NCBI GenBank assembly: GCA_948470475.1
Contig: OX419336.1
Location: 32,986,915-33,050,914 of the forward strand
Length of the DNA stretch: 64,000 bases
Source: Galaxea fascicularis
Lineage: Eukaryota; Cnidaria; Anthozoa; Scleractinia; Euphylliidae
Direction of reading: 5' to 3'
This document shows, one piece after another, positions 25,241-36,400 of the stretch. Position 1 is the stretch's first letter, and each line of letters begins with the position of its first letter. Below the pieces are notes generated by a model. It saw nothing but the letters and a program-made list of their open reading frames with translations, did not search any database and was not told the origin of the DNA. The translations under genes were made by a program, and so were the position numbers.

Positions 25241-26564
25241 TTAGCTTATCATAATATAACACTAGATCTAAAAGTATTAAAAAGAAAAAAAGTATAAATA
25301 TATTCACTATCGCAGATATTATTTTGCGTTATTCCGATGGGAAATTGTGCCAAAGTGGTCGAGAATTTGTGAGAGGGGATTGATTCCACACGTGGGTAAT
25401 CATATACAAAGGAGTTGTGCATGACAAGGCTGGTGTATGGAAACTACGCAACATTTAAGTCACTCCCCTGTTAGCTTAGGCGTAAAAAACTAGGAAATAT
25501 AACTTGGGCCATCCAGCCTAAAACTCTTGAAAAATAGAGCGACTGATTGCACGATAGATCTTTACTCAGGCGTGCCCATAGCAGCCCAACCTAAAGCAAA
25601 ACAAAGCAAACGTAGTTATGTGAGTGAACGCTACCTTCGCCAAATTGGTTTCAATATTTTTTTAAAAACGCGCCTGTGCTGTTTGTGGGCTGTTAAATTG
25701 GTATCGACACTAGTTATCTAGAAATAGTAATTTCCGTCAATTTACTTTGAGGCAGCAAATGCCGTTTTTGTTTTCTTTTTGATCGAATAATCCAGAATAA
25801 AGAAGTTCACGGAATAACTTTTTAGTTTTATGCGGAAATGTTTAATTGACATTTGCTAATAGCATTTAGAAGTGTGTTTTTAAATTTTAATCAGCCTCAG
25901 TTCCTGTCAAGCCCAGCTACACAACTACTTTTCCAGTAGGGTGTTAAGGCGGGTATTATTAAAAATTATGGTCTCGGAAGAATAATCTCACGAGAAGCTA
26001 AAAAATTCAAATAATGCTAAAAAACAGTTTTTTTTGTTAGTAAATTTGTAGGTTTCGTCGAGGATAACTTTGTTCTCTCTCCACTGTATTTCGACACCTT
26101 TTTCATCAGAAAACAAATTTAACGTTTACAATGCGCCATTTTGAATTCGATTATCCCCTTTATTTTTTGATAAAACACAAACTTTTATTCTTCATATATA
26201 AGCGGCAATAAACTACATTTCAACGATATCTTATAATAAAATAAATTTGGGGTCTTTAAATGAAATTAAATGCTTTGTTTCTTTTCAAAAATAATAAGAC
26301 TCTTTTGTGTACAAATGAATGGCATCTGAAATTCAAATTAGTACACGGATATTCTTCAAAATAGATAGGTTCTCGTTACATTATTTATGTCGACCAATTA
26401 TAACATACTATTGGTAACTATAACTTCGCTCCACGAAAAGACAACGTTGTGTGAGGACTGAGTTGAAACGTTTTGACTTTTGCTTTTTTTAAGGTTCATT
26501 TTGGAGGGTGACAGAAACTGGGAGGATTTAAGTACCACCAAATCGATTTGTGCGTCTAAGGAAA

Positions 26565-27698
26565 ATGGCGAACAATAGTTTCAGAAGTTCCGAGTTGACA
26601 ACGCAAAAAAACGACAACGTTTCTTCGACTAGCAGTGATTCTCCTGTGGAAAAAGTCTTCCAGAGCCTGGCTTATTTCATTATCGCTGTATTTTCTGTGA
26701 TCGGTAATTTGCTTGTTCTTGTTGCATTCAAGCTCAATACAAGTGGAAAACTTCGGACTGTGAACAACATGTTCATTGTGAGCATAGCTACTGCGGACTT
26801 GCTTCTTTCATTAGGAAGTACTCCAGAGAGAATCACCAGAGCCCTGGTCAGCGATCAATGGCTTGTTGACGGAAATGTGGGGATATTTTTGTGCAAAACC
26901 GCGAACTACCTCGAGAAACTTTGTATGATTGTATCAATTCTCCATCTTTCAATGGTTGCCATGGACCGTTTTTTAGTCGTGTTGTACCCTCGCAGGAAAA
27001 TCATCACAAAGAAAAGAGCTCTGCGAATTGTAATTATCGCTTGGCTGGTGTCTGCTGTGTATTGTGTACCTTTATTTTATCATGCCAATTTGCTGGAGAA
27101 AAATGATCAGCTCTTTTGCAAAACCCGGCGTTTTTTCAAGAACTGGCGAGTTTGGTATTTGGTGTTCTTGTCCCTACTTGTGATAACTTTGCTTCTTGTA
27201 GTCGTGTTATACACTGCAATAGCCATCCGCGTTTGCCAAAAGAAAGCACCAGGGGACCGAATTTCATTTAGAAGCCGCCGCATGAATGCGCGTTTAAACA
27301 ATCGAGTAATTAAAATGGTAGCTATGATAGTTCTCGCGTTTTATTGCTGTTTTCTACCATATTGGATTGGTTGGGTATTTTGTTCCTACTATGTTAATGA
27401 CCTAATATGTAGCGATACCTATGTATTTGTTTCAATTTTTCTTTTGTATGCCAACAGTGCTATGAATCCAGTTATCTACTCTTGGTTCAATGTTAATTTT
27501 CGAGTCGAATTCAGATTGATTTGTAACAAGTTGTGCAAACTATGTTTTGCAAAAAGGAGGCTTTTTCATCGCCGTGGAACCCAGGAAAGCTATGTCATTA
27601 CGAAAGGCTTGCGAGAAGTAGAGAAAACATACGGTGAAATTAGATGTGAAGCCATAACAAACATTGGCTCGTTCTCGTACAAACCGCGCGCAAAGTAA
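26565..27698 (+). CDS. Class A (rhodopsin-type) GPCR, peptide-receptor-like, paralogue 1
   Basis: Intronless seven-TM receptor of 377 residues; the first ATG in frame is at 26565. The short N-terminus has N-x-S/T sites (N3, N18). TM1 carries GN (N48), TM2 LxxxD (D78), ECL1 has W99, the disulfide Cys is C110, TM3 ends in DRF (134-136) instead of DRY, TM6 reads FYCCFLPYW so the usual toggle Trp is Phe, and TM7 has NPVIY. Between C110 and DRF the spacing is the canonical 24. The third loop is basic (RSRRMNARLNNR). Membrane receptor for an unknown ligand; neuropeptide-type is inferred from overall pattern. It is strikingly close to the minus-strand gene at 32338 from TM1 to TM5, while both termini differ. 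Confidence 0.9.
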   Translation: MANNSFRSSELTTQKNDNVSSTSSDSPVEKVFQSLAYFIIAVFSVIGNLLVLVAFKLNTSGKLRTVNNMFIVSIATADLLLSLGSTPERITRALVSDQWLVDGNVGIFLCKTANYLEKLCMIVSILHLSMVAMDRFLVVLYPRRKIITKKRALRIVIIAWLVSAVYCVPLFYHANLLEKNDQLFCKTRRFFKNWRVWYLVFLSLLVITLLLVVVLYTAIAIRVCQKKAPGDRISFRSRRMNARLNNRVIKMVAMIVLAFYCCFLPYWIGWVFCSYYVNDLICSDTYVFVSIFLLYANSAMNPVIYSWFNVNFRVEFRLICNKLCKLCFAKRRLFHRRGTQESYVITKGLREVEKTYGEIRCEAITNIGSFSYKPRAK

Positions 27699-28437
27699 AG
27701 TAGATATCAGGCTGGGATAACTCAGGGAAAACATCAGAACATCAGACAAGAACATTCTCGCTACACCAGCTCATACTGTGGCATTATGATTCTATGCGTA
27801 TCGCTAAGCGATATGTGTTCCACGCCTAGCCAAGGTAATGATTGTCTTATGTCTGCCTAAAACGATAGCTGCAGGCTTCCCACGGTTTCGGTATATTTAT
27901 TTTTAACCAATTTAAGATGTAAACGTGTGATGCAGTTAAGGATTCTGATTCCAAAAAGATCAGTGTTCCGTCGAAACTTTCATTCGGGTTTTTAACGTTT
28001 AGGGTTAATAAACGAAATGTTTGTAGGTGAGATCATAAAGAAAAATAATGTCTAGTTTCTGTTAAACCCGGCAATAGCCAAGTTCAAACCATTGAATCCA
28101 TTTGCCGCCTTCCTGCTGTATTAAACTAAACATTTCCCACCGGCGAGGGTGCTATAGAATCATGTTTTATGGGCTCGAGCATTGATCTTGTAGTTATAGA
28201 GTTAAACAACAGTGATAGCCCTAGCCTTTCACCCCAGAACCCAGTTTCATGCAATTTTGTTAAGCAACTTTGTCATTTTTCTAACAGTAAGTAGCAATTT
28301 AAGCAATGTTGTATACGAGGGGTGATTCAATTTATTCATGGTCAATTGTTGTCTCTGGCATATTAAAGAAACGTTACCGTTTAATAACGTAAACAAGCCC
28401 TGATTAAAAAAGAAAACTGTCAAATAACCCTAACTAA

Positions 28438-28655
28438 TCCCGCTCTGGCTACTAGCTGGTGTTGTTCTGGGTAAGTGCCTGGTTCAACTCCTCGGTCATC
28501 CTTGTAAATAGCCAACTGGTTTGCTTCCCGCCAGTTGGGTTTCTTATCATGTTAAGTTCATTTGAATGACTTGTTTCTTTGGATTTAAATGGAGTGCCTG
28601 TAAACTAGCTTGAATAGCTAAGTGCACTTCCACTATAAACACAGTACTTATTAAA
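28438..28655 (+). mobile_element. SINE family A, copy 2 (5-prime truncated)
   Basis: Begins inside the element at TCTGGCTACTAGCTGGTGTT, lacking the tRNA-like head, and runs through GCCTGGTTCAACTCCTCGGT and GAATAGCTAAGTGCACTTCC to ATAAACACAGTACTTATTA. The same order of blocks is found in the copies at 20098 and 40369. Confidence 0.85.
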
Positions 28656-28730
28656 TTTTTTATTATGTCACACGGGCTTAGTAATCAAATTAGACAATTA
28701 AATGCAAAGTTTAAATAAATTATAAATAAT

Positions 28731-28857
28731 TTATTATATCTCTCAGTTAGTTCGCGCATTGTGATTGGTCAATTTAGTGGGCCTTTTTCTACGGTACGGC
28801 CCGCTAAATTTTAAAGTTTTCTCTCCCGCGCGCCTGATTAACCTTAGAGATATAATA
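28731..28857. mobile_element. MITE-like element, about 17-bp imperfect TIR
   Basis: TTATTATATCTCTCAGT at 28731 is inverted as CCTTAGAGATATAATAA ending at 28857. The interior is GC-rich (CTCTCCCGCGCGCC) against an AT-rich background. Immediately downstream, ATTTATGGCCGCGCGC is inverted around TTC (28924-28959), a second strong hairpin probably from a related element. Confidence 0.6.
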
Positions 28858-29365
28858 AATATCTTACTAACCTCGTTTTCTTGGTCCGTGCTGTAACTTA
28901 CGGATCCTCGTTTTTTCCCGTTAATTTATGGCCGCGCGCTTCGCGCGTGGGCCATAAATGTTGCTTTGGCGTCTAAAAAGCTCTTTGTTTAGGTTAAGTA
29001 AATATTTTGAATTTGAACTAAGTATGTGGAATATAATCGACGACTTAAACCTTTGTCTTAGTTAAATTCAAGAACATCTGAAAACGCCCAGGATGGAAGC
29101 TAAAAGCTTAGTTAAATTAAAAAATATATACCACTTTTAAACGGTGATCTAAAACTAGTGAATGAAGGAATAGACTGTTCTTTCCTTGACCATGCAAGTG
29201 TGCGATTTAGTTGTGTTCGAAAACTGTCATTTAGTACACTGTTCACATTTACGAACTGCCTGTCGAAGGTTATGGGATAGTTGCAATAAGTTCGCGTTCA
29301 AACAACTTTGAAGTTTATGTCGTTCTGTCACGATTCTGCCAATCTCTGGTGGCCCTGTAAGGCAT

Positions 29366-29518
29366 GGGCGTAGCCAGGATTTTTCAAAGAGGGGGTCACA
29401 TTGTGTCAAACACAGGATACTCACCAGATTGTCACCTGAATATTGTAGGTTGTTTGCTTAAAAAAAGGCTTACAAAGGGGGGGTCACGGGCACCCCAGGA
29501 CCCCCCCTAGCTACGCCC
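29366..29518. mobile_element. GGGCGTAGCCAGG MITE, copy 1
   Basis: Bounded by GGGCGTAGCCAGG (29366-29378) and CCTAGCTACGCCC (29506-29518), a 12-of-13 inverted repeat. The middle has a run of G and the block GTCAAACACAGGATACTCAC. A second copy, with the same block order, is at 40733-40893. Confidence 0.85.
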
Positions 29519-30091
29519 TTGCTTTAAGGCTCGTATTGGCGTTCTTGGATTCTCAATCTCAGAGCCCTCTTTTCTTGGCTAAGCGTACCCGTTTTAAAGA
29601 GGGAGGCACTGGTGATGACACAGACCCATTTGATTTCATATTCCACCTGCTGCATACATTTATTTCCTCAGAGAGAAAACATAACTATCATAAATATTGC
29701 CAATCTCGCCGAACCTGATTTTCCATGAGACTATAAATGAAATCCATATATGAGACTTGTCTATAATAGCTAGCATTGTTTATCTCCAGAAAATTCGTAA
29801 TTGTTTTTGTGAAAGAGAAAGAACAATTCTGTAATCATCTTTTGACACAAAAGTAGGCTCTAGTCGCTTAATACTGTCTACAGGGGTAATTTCACTCTTA
29901 TGGCCCTTGGGAAAGAGCAACTGTATACAGGTTGGTTCTACGTGCTTAAAGAAGGCCAAGACAATAACTCTTTTGGTTTTTTAAGGGCGACCTACGAAAA
30001 CAACCGTTATTTTCGTACTTATTGAATGGAACATTAATATACCAAGTTCTCAATTACAGGTCTCTCATTAATTGACGGCTCACATGTAGCT

Positions 30092-30512
30092 ATGGGGTGC
30101 CATTTGTAAATTTCTTATTTCGCTTAAATTATGCCACTTTTTTCATTATTTAAAGTGGTTTTAAATGACCAATTCTTTACCAAAACCTGGTTATTTGATA
30201 TAACCATAATTTCCCAAAAGTGGTTATTTGATATAACTAATTCTTGGTAATTTGCTAGAAAATGGTTATTTGATATATCCACTTTTTAGCAAATTCCAAA
30301 AAAATGGTGTTGTCAAATAACCACTTTCTGGCAAAGGGCGCGAAATAGGTTATATGTAGTAACCACTTCGGGGCAAATGTCGAGAATTTGGTTATTTCAA
30401 ATAGCTGCTTTTCGAATAGTGCTCATAATTGGTTTTACCATAAAAGCATATTAAATAATGAAAAAAGGGGCAGCATTTATGCGAAATGATAAATTTACAA
30501 ACGGCGCCTCAT
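30092..30512. mobile_element. Foldback element with TGGTTATTTGATATAAC array
   Basis: About 58-bp inverted terminal arms: TGCCATTTGTAAATTTCTTA near 30098 pairs with the complement of the right end (GCGAAATGATAAATTTACAA, GCGCC). Between the arms, TGGTTATTTGATAT-type words recur in direct and inverted orientation (near 30190, 30219, 30264, 30310). No coding capacity. The regular internal array distinguishes it from the other foldback elements here. Confidence 0.75.
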
Positions 30513-32337
30513 ATGCAGCCTATTGAGATTTCAATTACAGCCTCCAGTTTTCAGATTACATCGCATGATAACAATTCATCTGTTTAAGGATTGTCCTATG
30601 ATTAGCCGTGCGCGATGATTATCTACTGTACTACGACTGAGACCGCTATGAATAAGGGTTTTGTCAGATCTCTATCTCTTGAAGCATGAAACACAAGATA
30701 TTTTAGGAAGTAAATGAGAGCAAAAGGTTCTGTTTGGTGGTAAAGAAACAACCTGGTACCAACATTAATGACCACTTGTGCTGTACGTTTCTTTTTCCAG
30801 TTCAAATACCGGATTCAAATTCGTTGCAAAGAAAACGAAAATTTAGCTAAAAATAACCGTGAACAGGAGTGTAATGCACGCTACTTGTGTAGACTACAAA
30901 ATAATTATATATAGTGCCAGTGAAATTTACAGAAAAGATTTCTATTTTTATCACGGCGCTCAGTTACGAAATATAAGCTTATTTCTTGACAACTTTTCAC
31001 GGGAAAATCAACAGGCGCACTTGACGAGGAAAATGAAAATATTCTTTCCTGTTTCAAGTAGTTTTATGGGTTTTTCATGCGTAATTCTAAATTAAACTAA
31101 ATAGAGTGCTAAATCTCAGAACTTTTTAGCTGACAATTGAAGTGATGTAAGAGTTGAATCTGTCACGAGTCAGAATTTGTGGGCTGCTGTTGGCCTTCTG
31201 AAAGTGTTATCTTGTATATTTTTTTTGTTACCCCTCCAAAACCACTAGGAATTAGTCTTCGAGTACTGGCGAGAGCTTAAAGGGGCATTCCAGATAAATG
31301 CTTTGTTTTCCGCACATTTCAGAACTTTTCCTCCAAAATCTCGCCTCGATATTTCATTTAATCGAACCCATGGTTCCATTAGGTTGGAGTCCTTACTAGT
31401 CCTTGCTAGTCCTTGCCCTTGATAGTTCGCCTCCACAACAAGGTGTCCCCGAGTCGATTGGCAGACTACCAGATTTATGCGTCAGTGTATCCTCTTCTGC
31501 CCTTCTTTTAGGCTCGATTTCCGCCGCTCTCTCGTGTCTGATCTGGTCCCTCCTCTCCCGAACAGCGGCTGGTAATCGAGCCTACCCTTCTTTCCGTTTC
31601 ATCTGAACTCACTCTATTTATCCACAAATTCAATTATCATTTTTCCATTGTTTCTTTTTTTTTTTTCTAGTACACTCTCCTAAAATTTGATACCAAAAGT
31701 GTTTTGGTATCTTTCCATTAAACAGTCCATACATTTTAAACTGTAGCGAACTTCCAAAAAGCCAACTTCATTTGCAACACATCGAGATATCTCAGAATTT
31801 TGATCCTGCAGATTTTCAGTCCAGGCCTGCCGGTCCAACAAACTGTCCACCCGTCTCTAAGATTTTATCTATGGACTGACAACCATTTCCAAGCTCAAGA
31901 TGTTCGGGTGTTACTAATCCCTATCACTAGGAATGCATTTGTCCACGACAACAATGGGAAATGACACCAACACTAAACAGACGTTACTAAACATACACGC
32001 CTTTTCTCACTTTCTTGTATTTTCCAGTGCCGCCTAGTATTTAAACCACTGGCAGGGGAAATGTTTAACTGTTATAAGCTCAGCCTCTCGGAGATTTCCC
32101 TTTAGCTGTACTCTAAGTTTAATTTAACGTTATGTACCTATTCAATATGTTTTTAATTCCACTTGCTGTAATCTATTCTTTGTGGCAAGAAAAAAACAAA
32201 AAAAACCAGGTGCAAACAGACTGAAGCCTATCGGAGCGAGCGAGAGCTTTAGGATTAGCATTCATTAAGTGTCAAGCTAAAAAAAAAAACTCCATATTTA
32301 ACCGCGCTAATCAGCAAAATAGAGTCGGGGTCCTTTT

Positions 32338-33420
32338 TTACACCTGTGTCACAACGAACTGTTTTTCACTGCCATCATTGTTTGGTAGTCTTCTTTGTGT
32401 GCGTTCTTCGTTTTGACGTGTCTCCCTCACTAAGGGATTCAAGTTTTTCTTACACCCACACAATTCCCTTGCAATACATCGAAAACCGATCTGAAAGTTT
32501 TCATTGAAAAAAGAATAAATTATTGGATTAATTGCACTGTTAGCGTAGATAAGAAAAATGGAGATGAAGGTATAGGTATCGTTGCAGAAGACACGGTAAA
32601 ATGAGCAAAATACCCATCCGATCCAATATGGCAGAAAACAACAATAGAACGCCAACAAGATCATGGCCACCATTTTAATAATTCGATTGTTTAATCGCAC
32701 GCTTGTGGGCCTCCTGTGCAGCCCTGGTGTTTTATTTTGGTAAACGTGGATGGCTATTGAAGAATATAACACCACTACAAGTAGCAGAGTTACCAGAAGT
32801 AGGGACAAGAACACCAAATACCAAACTCGCCAGTTCTTGAAAAAACGCCGGGTTTTGCAAAAGAGCTGATCCTTTTTCTCCAGCAAATTGGCATAATAAA
32901 ATAAAGGCACACAGTACACAGCCGACACCAGCCAAGCGATAATTATGATTCGCAGAGCTCTTTTCTTTGTGATGATTTTCCTGCGAGGGTACAACACGAC
33001 TAAAAAACGGTCCATGGCAACCATTGAAAGATGGAGAATTGATACAATCATGCAAAGTTTCTCGAGGTAGTTCGCAGTTTTGCACAAAAATATCCCCACA
33101 TTTCCGTCAACAAGCCATTGATCGCTGACCAGGGCTCTGGTGATTCTCTCTGGAGTACTTCCTAATGTAAGAAGCAAGTCCGCAGTAGCCATGCTCACAA
33201 TGAACATGTTGTTCACAGTCCGAAGTTTTCCACTTGTATTAAGTTTGAATGCAGCAAGAACCAGCGAATTACCGATGACAGAAAATATGGCGACCATGCC
33301 ATAAGCCAGGGTTTTGACACTTCTTTCTACAAATGAATTGAGGATTTCGTGTGACAACAAAGTGGGGCCCTCTTCACTGGAAATGTTACTCGCAAAGCCA
33401 TTGTTTGTCATGTTCACCAT
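32338..33420 (-). CDS. Class A GPCR, peptide-receptor-like, paralogue 2
   Basis: Intronless, 360 residues, starting at the ATG at 33420 (a second Met three codons later is possible). It shows the same hallmarks as the 26565 receptor: GN in TM1, LxxxD in TM2, MDRF at the end of TM3, CCFLPYW in TM6 and NPIIY in TM7. From TM1 to the third loop the two proteins differ at only about 15 of 185 positions by eye, and long DNA stretches are identical; the N-terminus, third loop and C-terminal tail are unlike. The C-tail here carries a Cys-rich CGCKKN segment suited to palmitoylation. Opposite orientation to paralogue 1, 4.6 kb away: an inverted duplication, perhaps kept similar by gene conversion. Ligand unknown. 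Confidence 0.9.
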   Translation of the reverse strand: MVNMTNNGFASNISSEEGPTLLSHEILNSFVERSVKTLAYGMVAIFSVIGNSLVLAAFKLNTSGKLRTVNNMFIVSMATADLLLTLGSTPERITRALVSDQWLVDGNVGIFLCKTANYLEKLCMIVSILHLSMVAMDRFLVVLYPRRKIITKKRALRIIIIAWLVSAVYCVPLFYYANLLEKKDQLFCKTRRFFKNWRVWYLVFLSLLLVTLLLVVVLYSSIAIHVYQNKTPGLHRRPTSVRLNNRIIKMVAMILLAFYCCFLPYWIGWVFCSFYRVFCNDTYTFISIFLIYANSAINPIIYSFFNENFQIGFRCIARELCGCKKNLNPLVRETRQNEERTQRRLPNNDGSEKQFVVTQV

Positions 33421-36400
33421 TTAAGTGATTAATTCAAGACACTGTTTTCCAATGTGGCTTGTTTTTTTTATCTCGTTTTCACAGTGTTATGGCGGCGGAA
33501 GAAGGGTAGCCGGCAGATGAACCTGAGTCTGCGCACACAACACAGTTTTTGGCGATTCACTCGTATATCAGCCGGTGATTGAGTCGAGAAAAAGTCTTGC
33601 GTGCAGTTAAGATTTCTTTTAAAATTAAATTGAAATCTCTTCTACTCCAGCCCGCAACACATATGAGCTTCTTGAATATCCGCCGTCAAGTTAAATTTTA
33701 ATAACCTGAAAAAATCTATAAATTTCGATGAGATTACATCAGGATTAGAGGCGTCTCTCACGAAAGCATTTCACGAAAGCCATTTTCACGAAAGTTATCA
33801 TTTATTGGTTTTGAAACAGACGTCTCAAATTGCTTAAATGAACTAACTACGTACAATGTCTTTACCTTAAATACTGTAAACGAGAAGGCGTCTTAATGGC
33901 CACGATAGTTAACAAGTTCCTGTTGTTTTAAGAATCGGATCCTCTTTCGTGTGCACGTCGGTGCTTCTTTATTCGTAACAAATAGCAGACGTACTTTAAT
34001 TTTGTGTGCGTATGATGTGAATGCCGACGTGGATTACCGGCTTTCATACAAAAGCCGCTTTTCAATCTTCCTTTCCGTGTAAGCAAGCCGTTCACGCACA
34101 TCTCTATGTCTATTTACGCTCTGCGTCAAGCCTTTATGCTCATGAATACGTAATTCAAGTTAAGGAAAAGGTGGAAACTCAACCCTAAATCAGGTTTCAT
34201 ACTTGCGATTAGTTAGTCGGTTCAATGTGAGGATATTCAAACAATGTAGATACCACAACAATTAAGCAATATTAGTTTAGTTCCCAGTAACAATACATGA
34301 TAGGATATATCCACCTGCCTGTTCATCAAATGCAGAATTCAGTTTGCTACCGTTGGTTTAACTGAAAGGCGATGGGGATCACCAAGTTAGACCGGCCGGT
34401 TACATCAGAAACCAAAGCACCGCAATCAGTCCTTGCGCAGGTTGACTGTTTAGAACACACCTAAGGGTTCCCCATTTGACTCATGTGAAGTTTATGAGTT
34501 TTCGGTGCATGTAAATCAGACCATGACTTCACAGCGACTCATAAGTAGTTTGAACCAGCCGACGCCATGGCAACGCCATAATCCTGTTTTTAAATACCTT
34601 CAGCGAGACTATTGCTTCATCTGCTTTAATGTGGTTTTGACGGAGGAAAATCTTAATCAAAATAACGAGAGGGAGAAGACTTGAGAATAACAATGCTAAG
34701 GCTGATATAAAATTTTATCACGTGCTGTCTTTATCTTAATTACCAGTTCTATGTCATGTTTGAAATACGCCGTCCATCTTTGTTTCTTATTTGGAGGACA
34801 CAACTACGGTAAAACACGTCATAGCGAATTATCAATAACCAGACGATCATAGTTTATGGCATATCGGCGACCTATTTTGCTCATAAAACAGAAAAAAAGC
34901 CCTTAAACTCGCTCCTACAAGTGATTAGCATGCAACAACTCCTATAATATCAATACGATCTCCAGTAGACAGGTGATGGCAAGCTCGTCAGCCCGAGGGT
35001 GTTATCTTGATATAACCCTAATGTAGAAGGATCTGTATAGCAGCTAGAAAGGGAATTAATAATCAGATATTGGGAGTTAAAGGGTTTTGTACATCTAAGC
35101 TGTTGATCTCAATATGGTCTTTAAAGTTTGGTTGTACAAAAGTTTCAGAATTTGGTTTTTAAACTCAAAATGGAAAAGTTACATCTTTTATTTTTTTTAT
35201 CTCCTATATGGTTTTCGTGACGTGAAGGGGTCATTTGACAGCAAAGTGGAAAATACTAAATTGCTAAATCACGATGAAAATGCAAACTGAAAGAGCTCAC
35301 CAAAAACATTCACGTTCGCAAGCCAGCGTGAACTTGACTTCTTCTCGTATTCTTCCAACATCTCGCGTTGTTTATCAGCCTATAAAACATAGAAATTTGT
35401 GGTCTATTGCTTAATTAAAGGGTAAGACAAGTCGTGTTACTACCGTGTATACTCCATTTTTGCAGATCCTGGTTTGAATATCTGAAACAGCTCGTATCAC
35501 GAGCTTGATAATTTTGAGGCAGCTTAGCAGGGCAGTTTCATTGCGACTGACTGGGAATAGACCTAACGTCGTGATACGAAGCATGATTGGCAACAACAGA
35601 TGACATCACCTGATTTCAGGTGAAAGATTCGATGAGCTTTTTGTGGTTTCCTGGAATATTCAAGGTGGGGACTTAAGATCATAGAAGGCAAGACTCAAAG
35701 AACATGCGTATGGCCCATCAGACACGTTTTTGCCGTGAAGACATGGCTTCCAAGATGAAAAACAAAAAAAACATACGTATTAAATTGGCCAGACCAAATC
35801 GGAAGACTAAAATAGGCGTCCCTTGCCAGCCACCTTAGTTTGGACTTATGTACTCGTAGAACATTCAGGAAAAACGCCCCAATGAGTTAGTCAGCTTTCC
35901 ATGAAAGTCAGTGCTTCTCTGCAAACGCAGGCGCCTGAAGATCATATTCATTTTTTTTCTATTTTCAATATACACGATGATTTATTCATAGTAACAGTTA
36001 ACTGAACAAGACGCCTAAAGGCGTTTCCGTGGGATGCATTGCTCTATGAATTGTTATTTTGTGTACGATCGGTCAATCTCAACTTTTTGTGTCGCTTCTC
36101 GGTTTGTTGGAATCTGCGAATCTTATTGTCTCACTCCCGTTGAATGTTTTGTACAGCTTATAAGAACAAAGTTTACCTCATCCATTCTGCACATGTACGA
36201 GCTAAAAGAGCAGAGATTTGCTTCCTAGCGTCAACTCTTACCTCTGTAAACGTAGGCGCCATCTTGGAAATCGCCCGAGGGATATAAAAAAGTCAAATTT
36301 GACCCGTTGCAAAGCCAGATGCATTGGTGACGCAAAGACGGTACGCATGCGCTTCAACCCAATGGGTGCGGGTTCAAACCTCTGAACAGGACAGTTGGAG

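Larger units (their letters stand above)
21090..26564. other. Gene-poor interval between secreted protein and GPCR
   Basis: Holds a Tc1/mariner remnant, a SINE and a dispersed-repeat fragment, listed separately. Overlapping open frames at 22910-23379 on both strands have no domain and lack clear start codons or splice context, so I do not call them. The remainder is AT-rich with nothing I recognise. Confidence 0.5.
27699..32337. other. Intergenic between inverted GPCR paralogues
   Basis: Contains a truncated SINE, three inverted-repeat elements and two short T-rich tracts. No gene is supported; small open frames lack conserved content. Confidence 0.5.
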
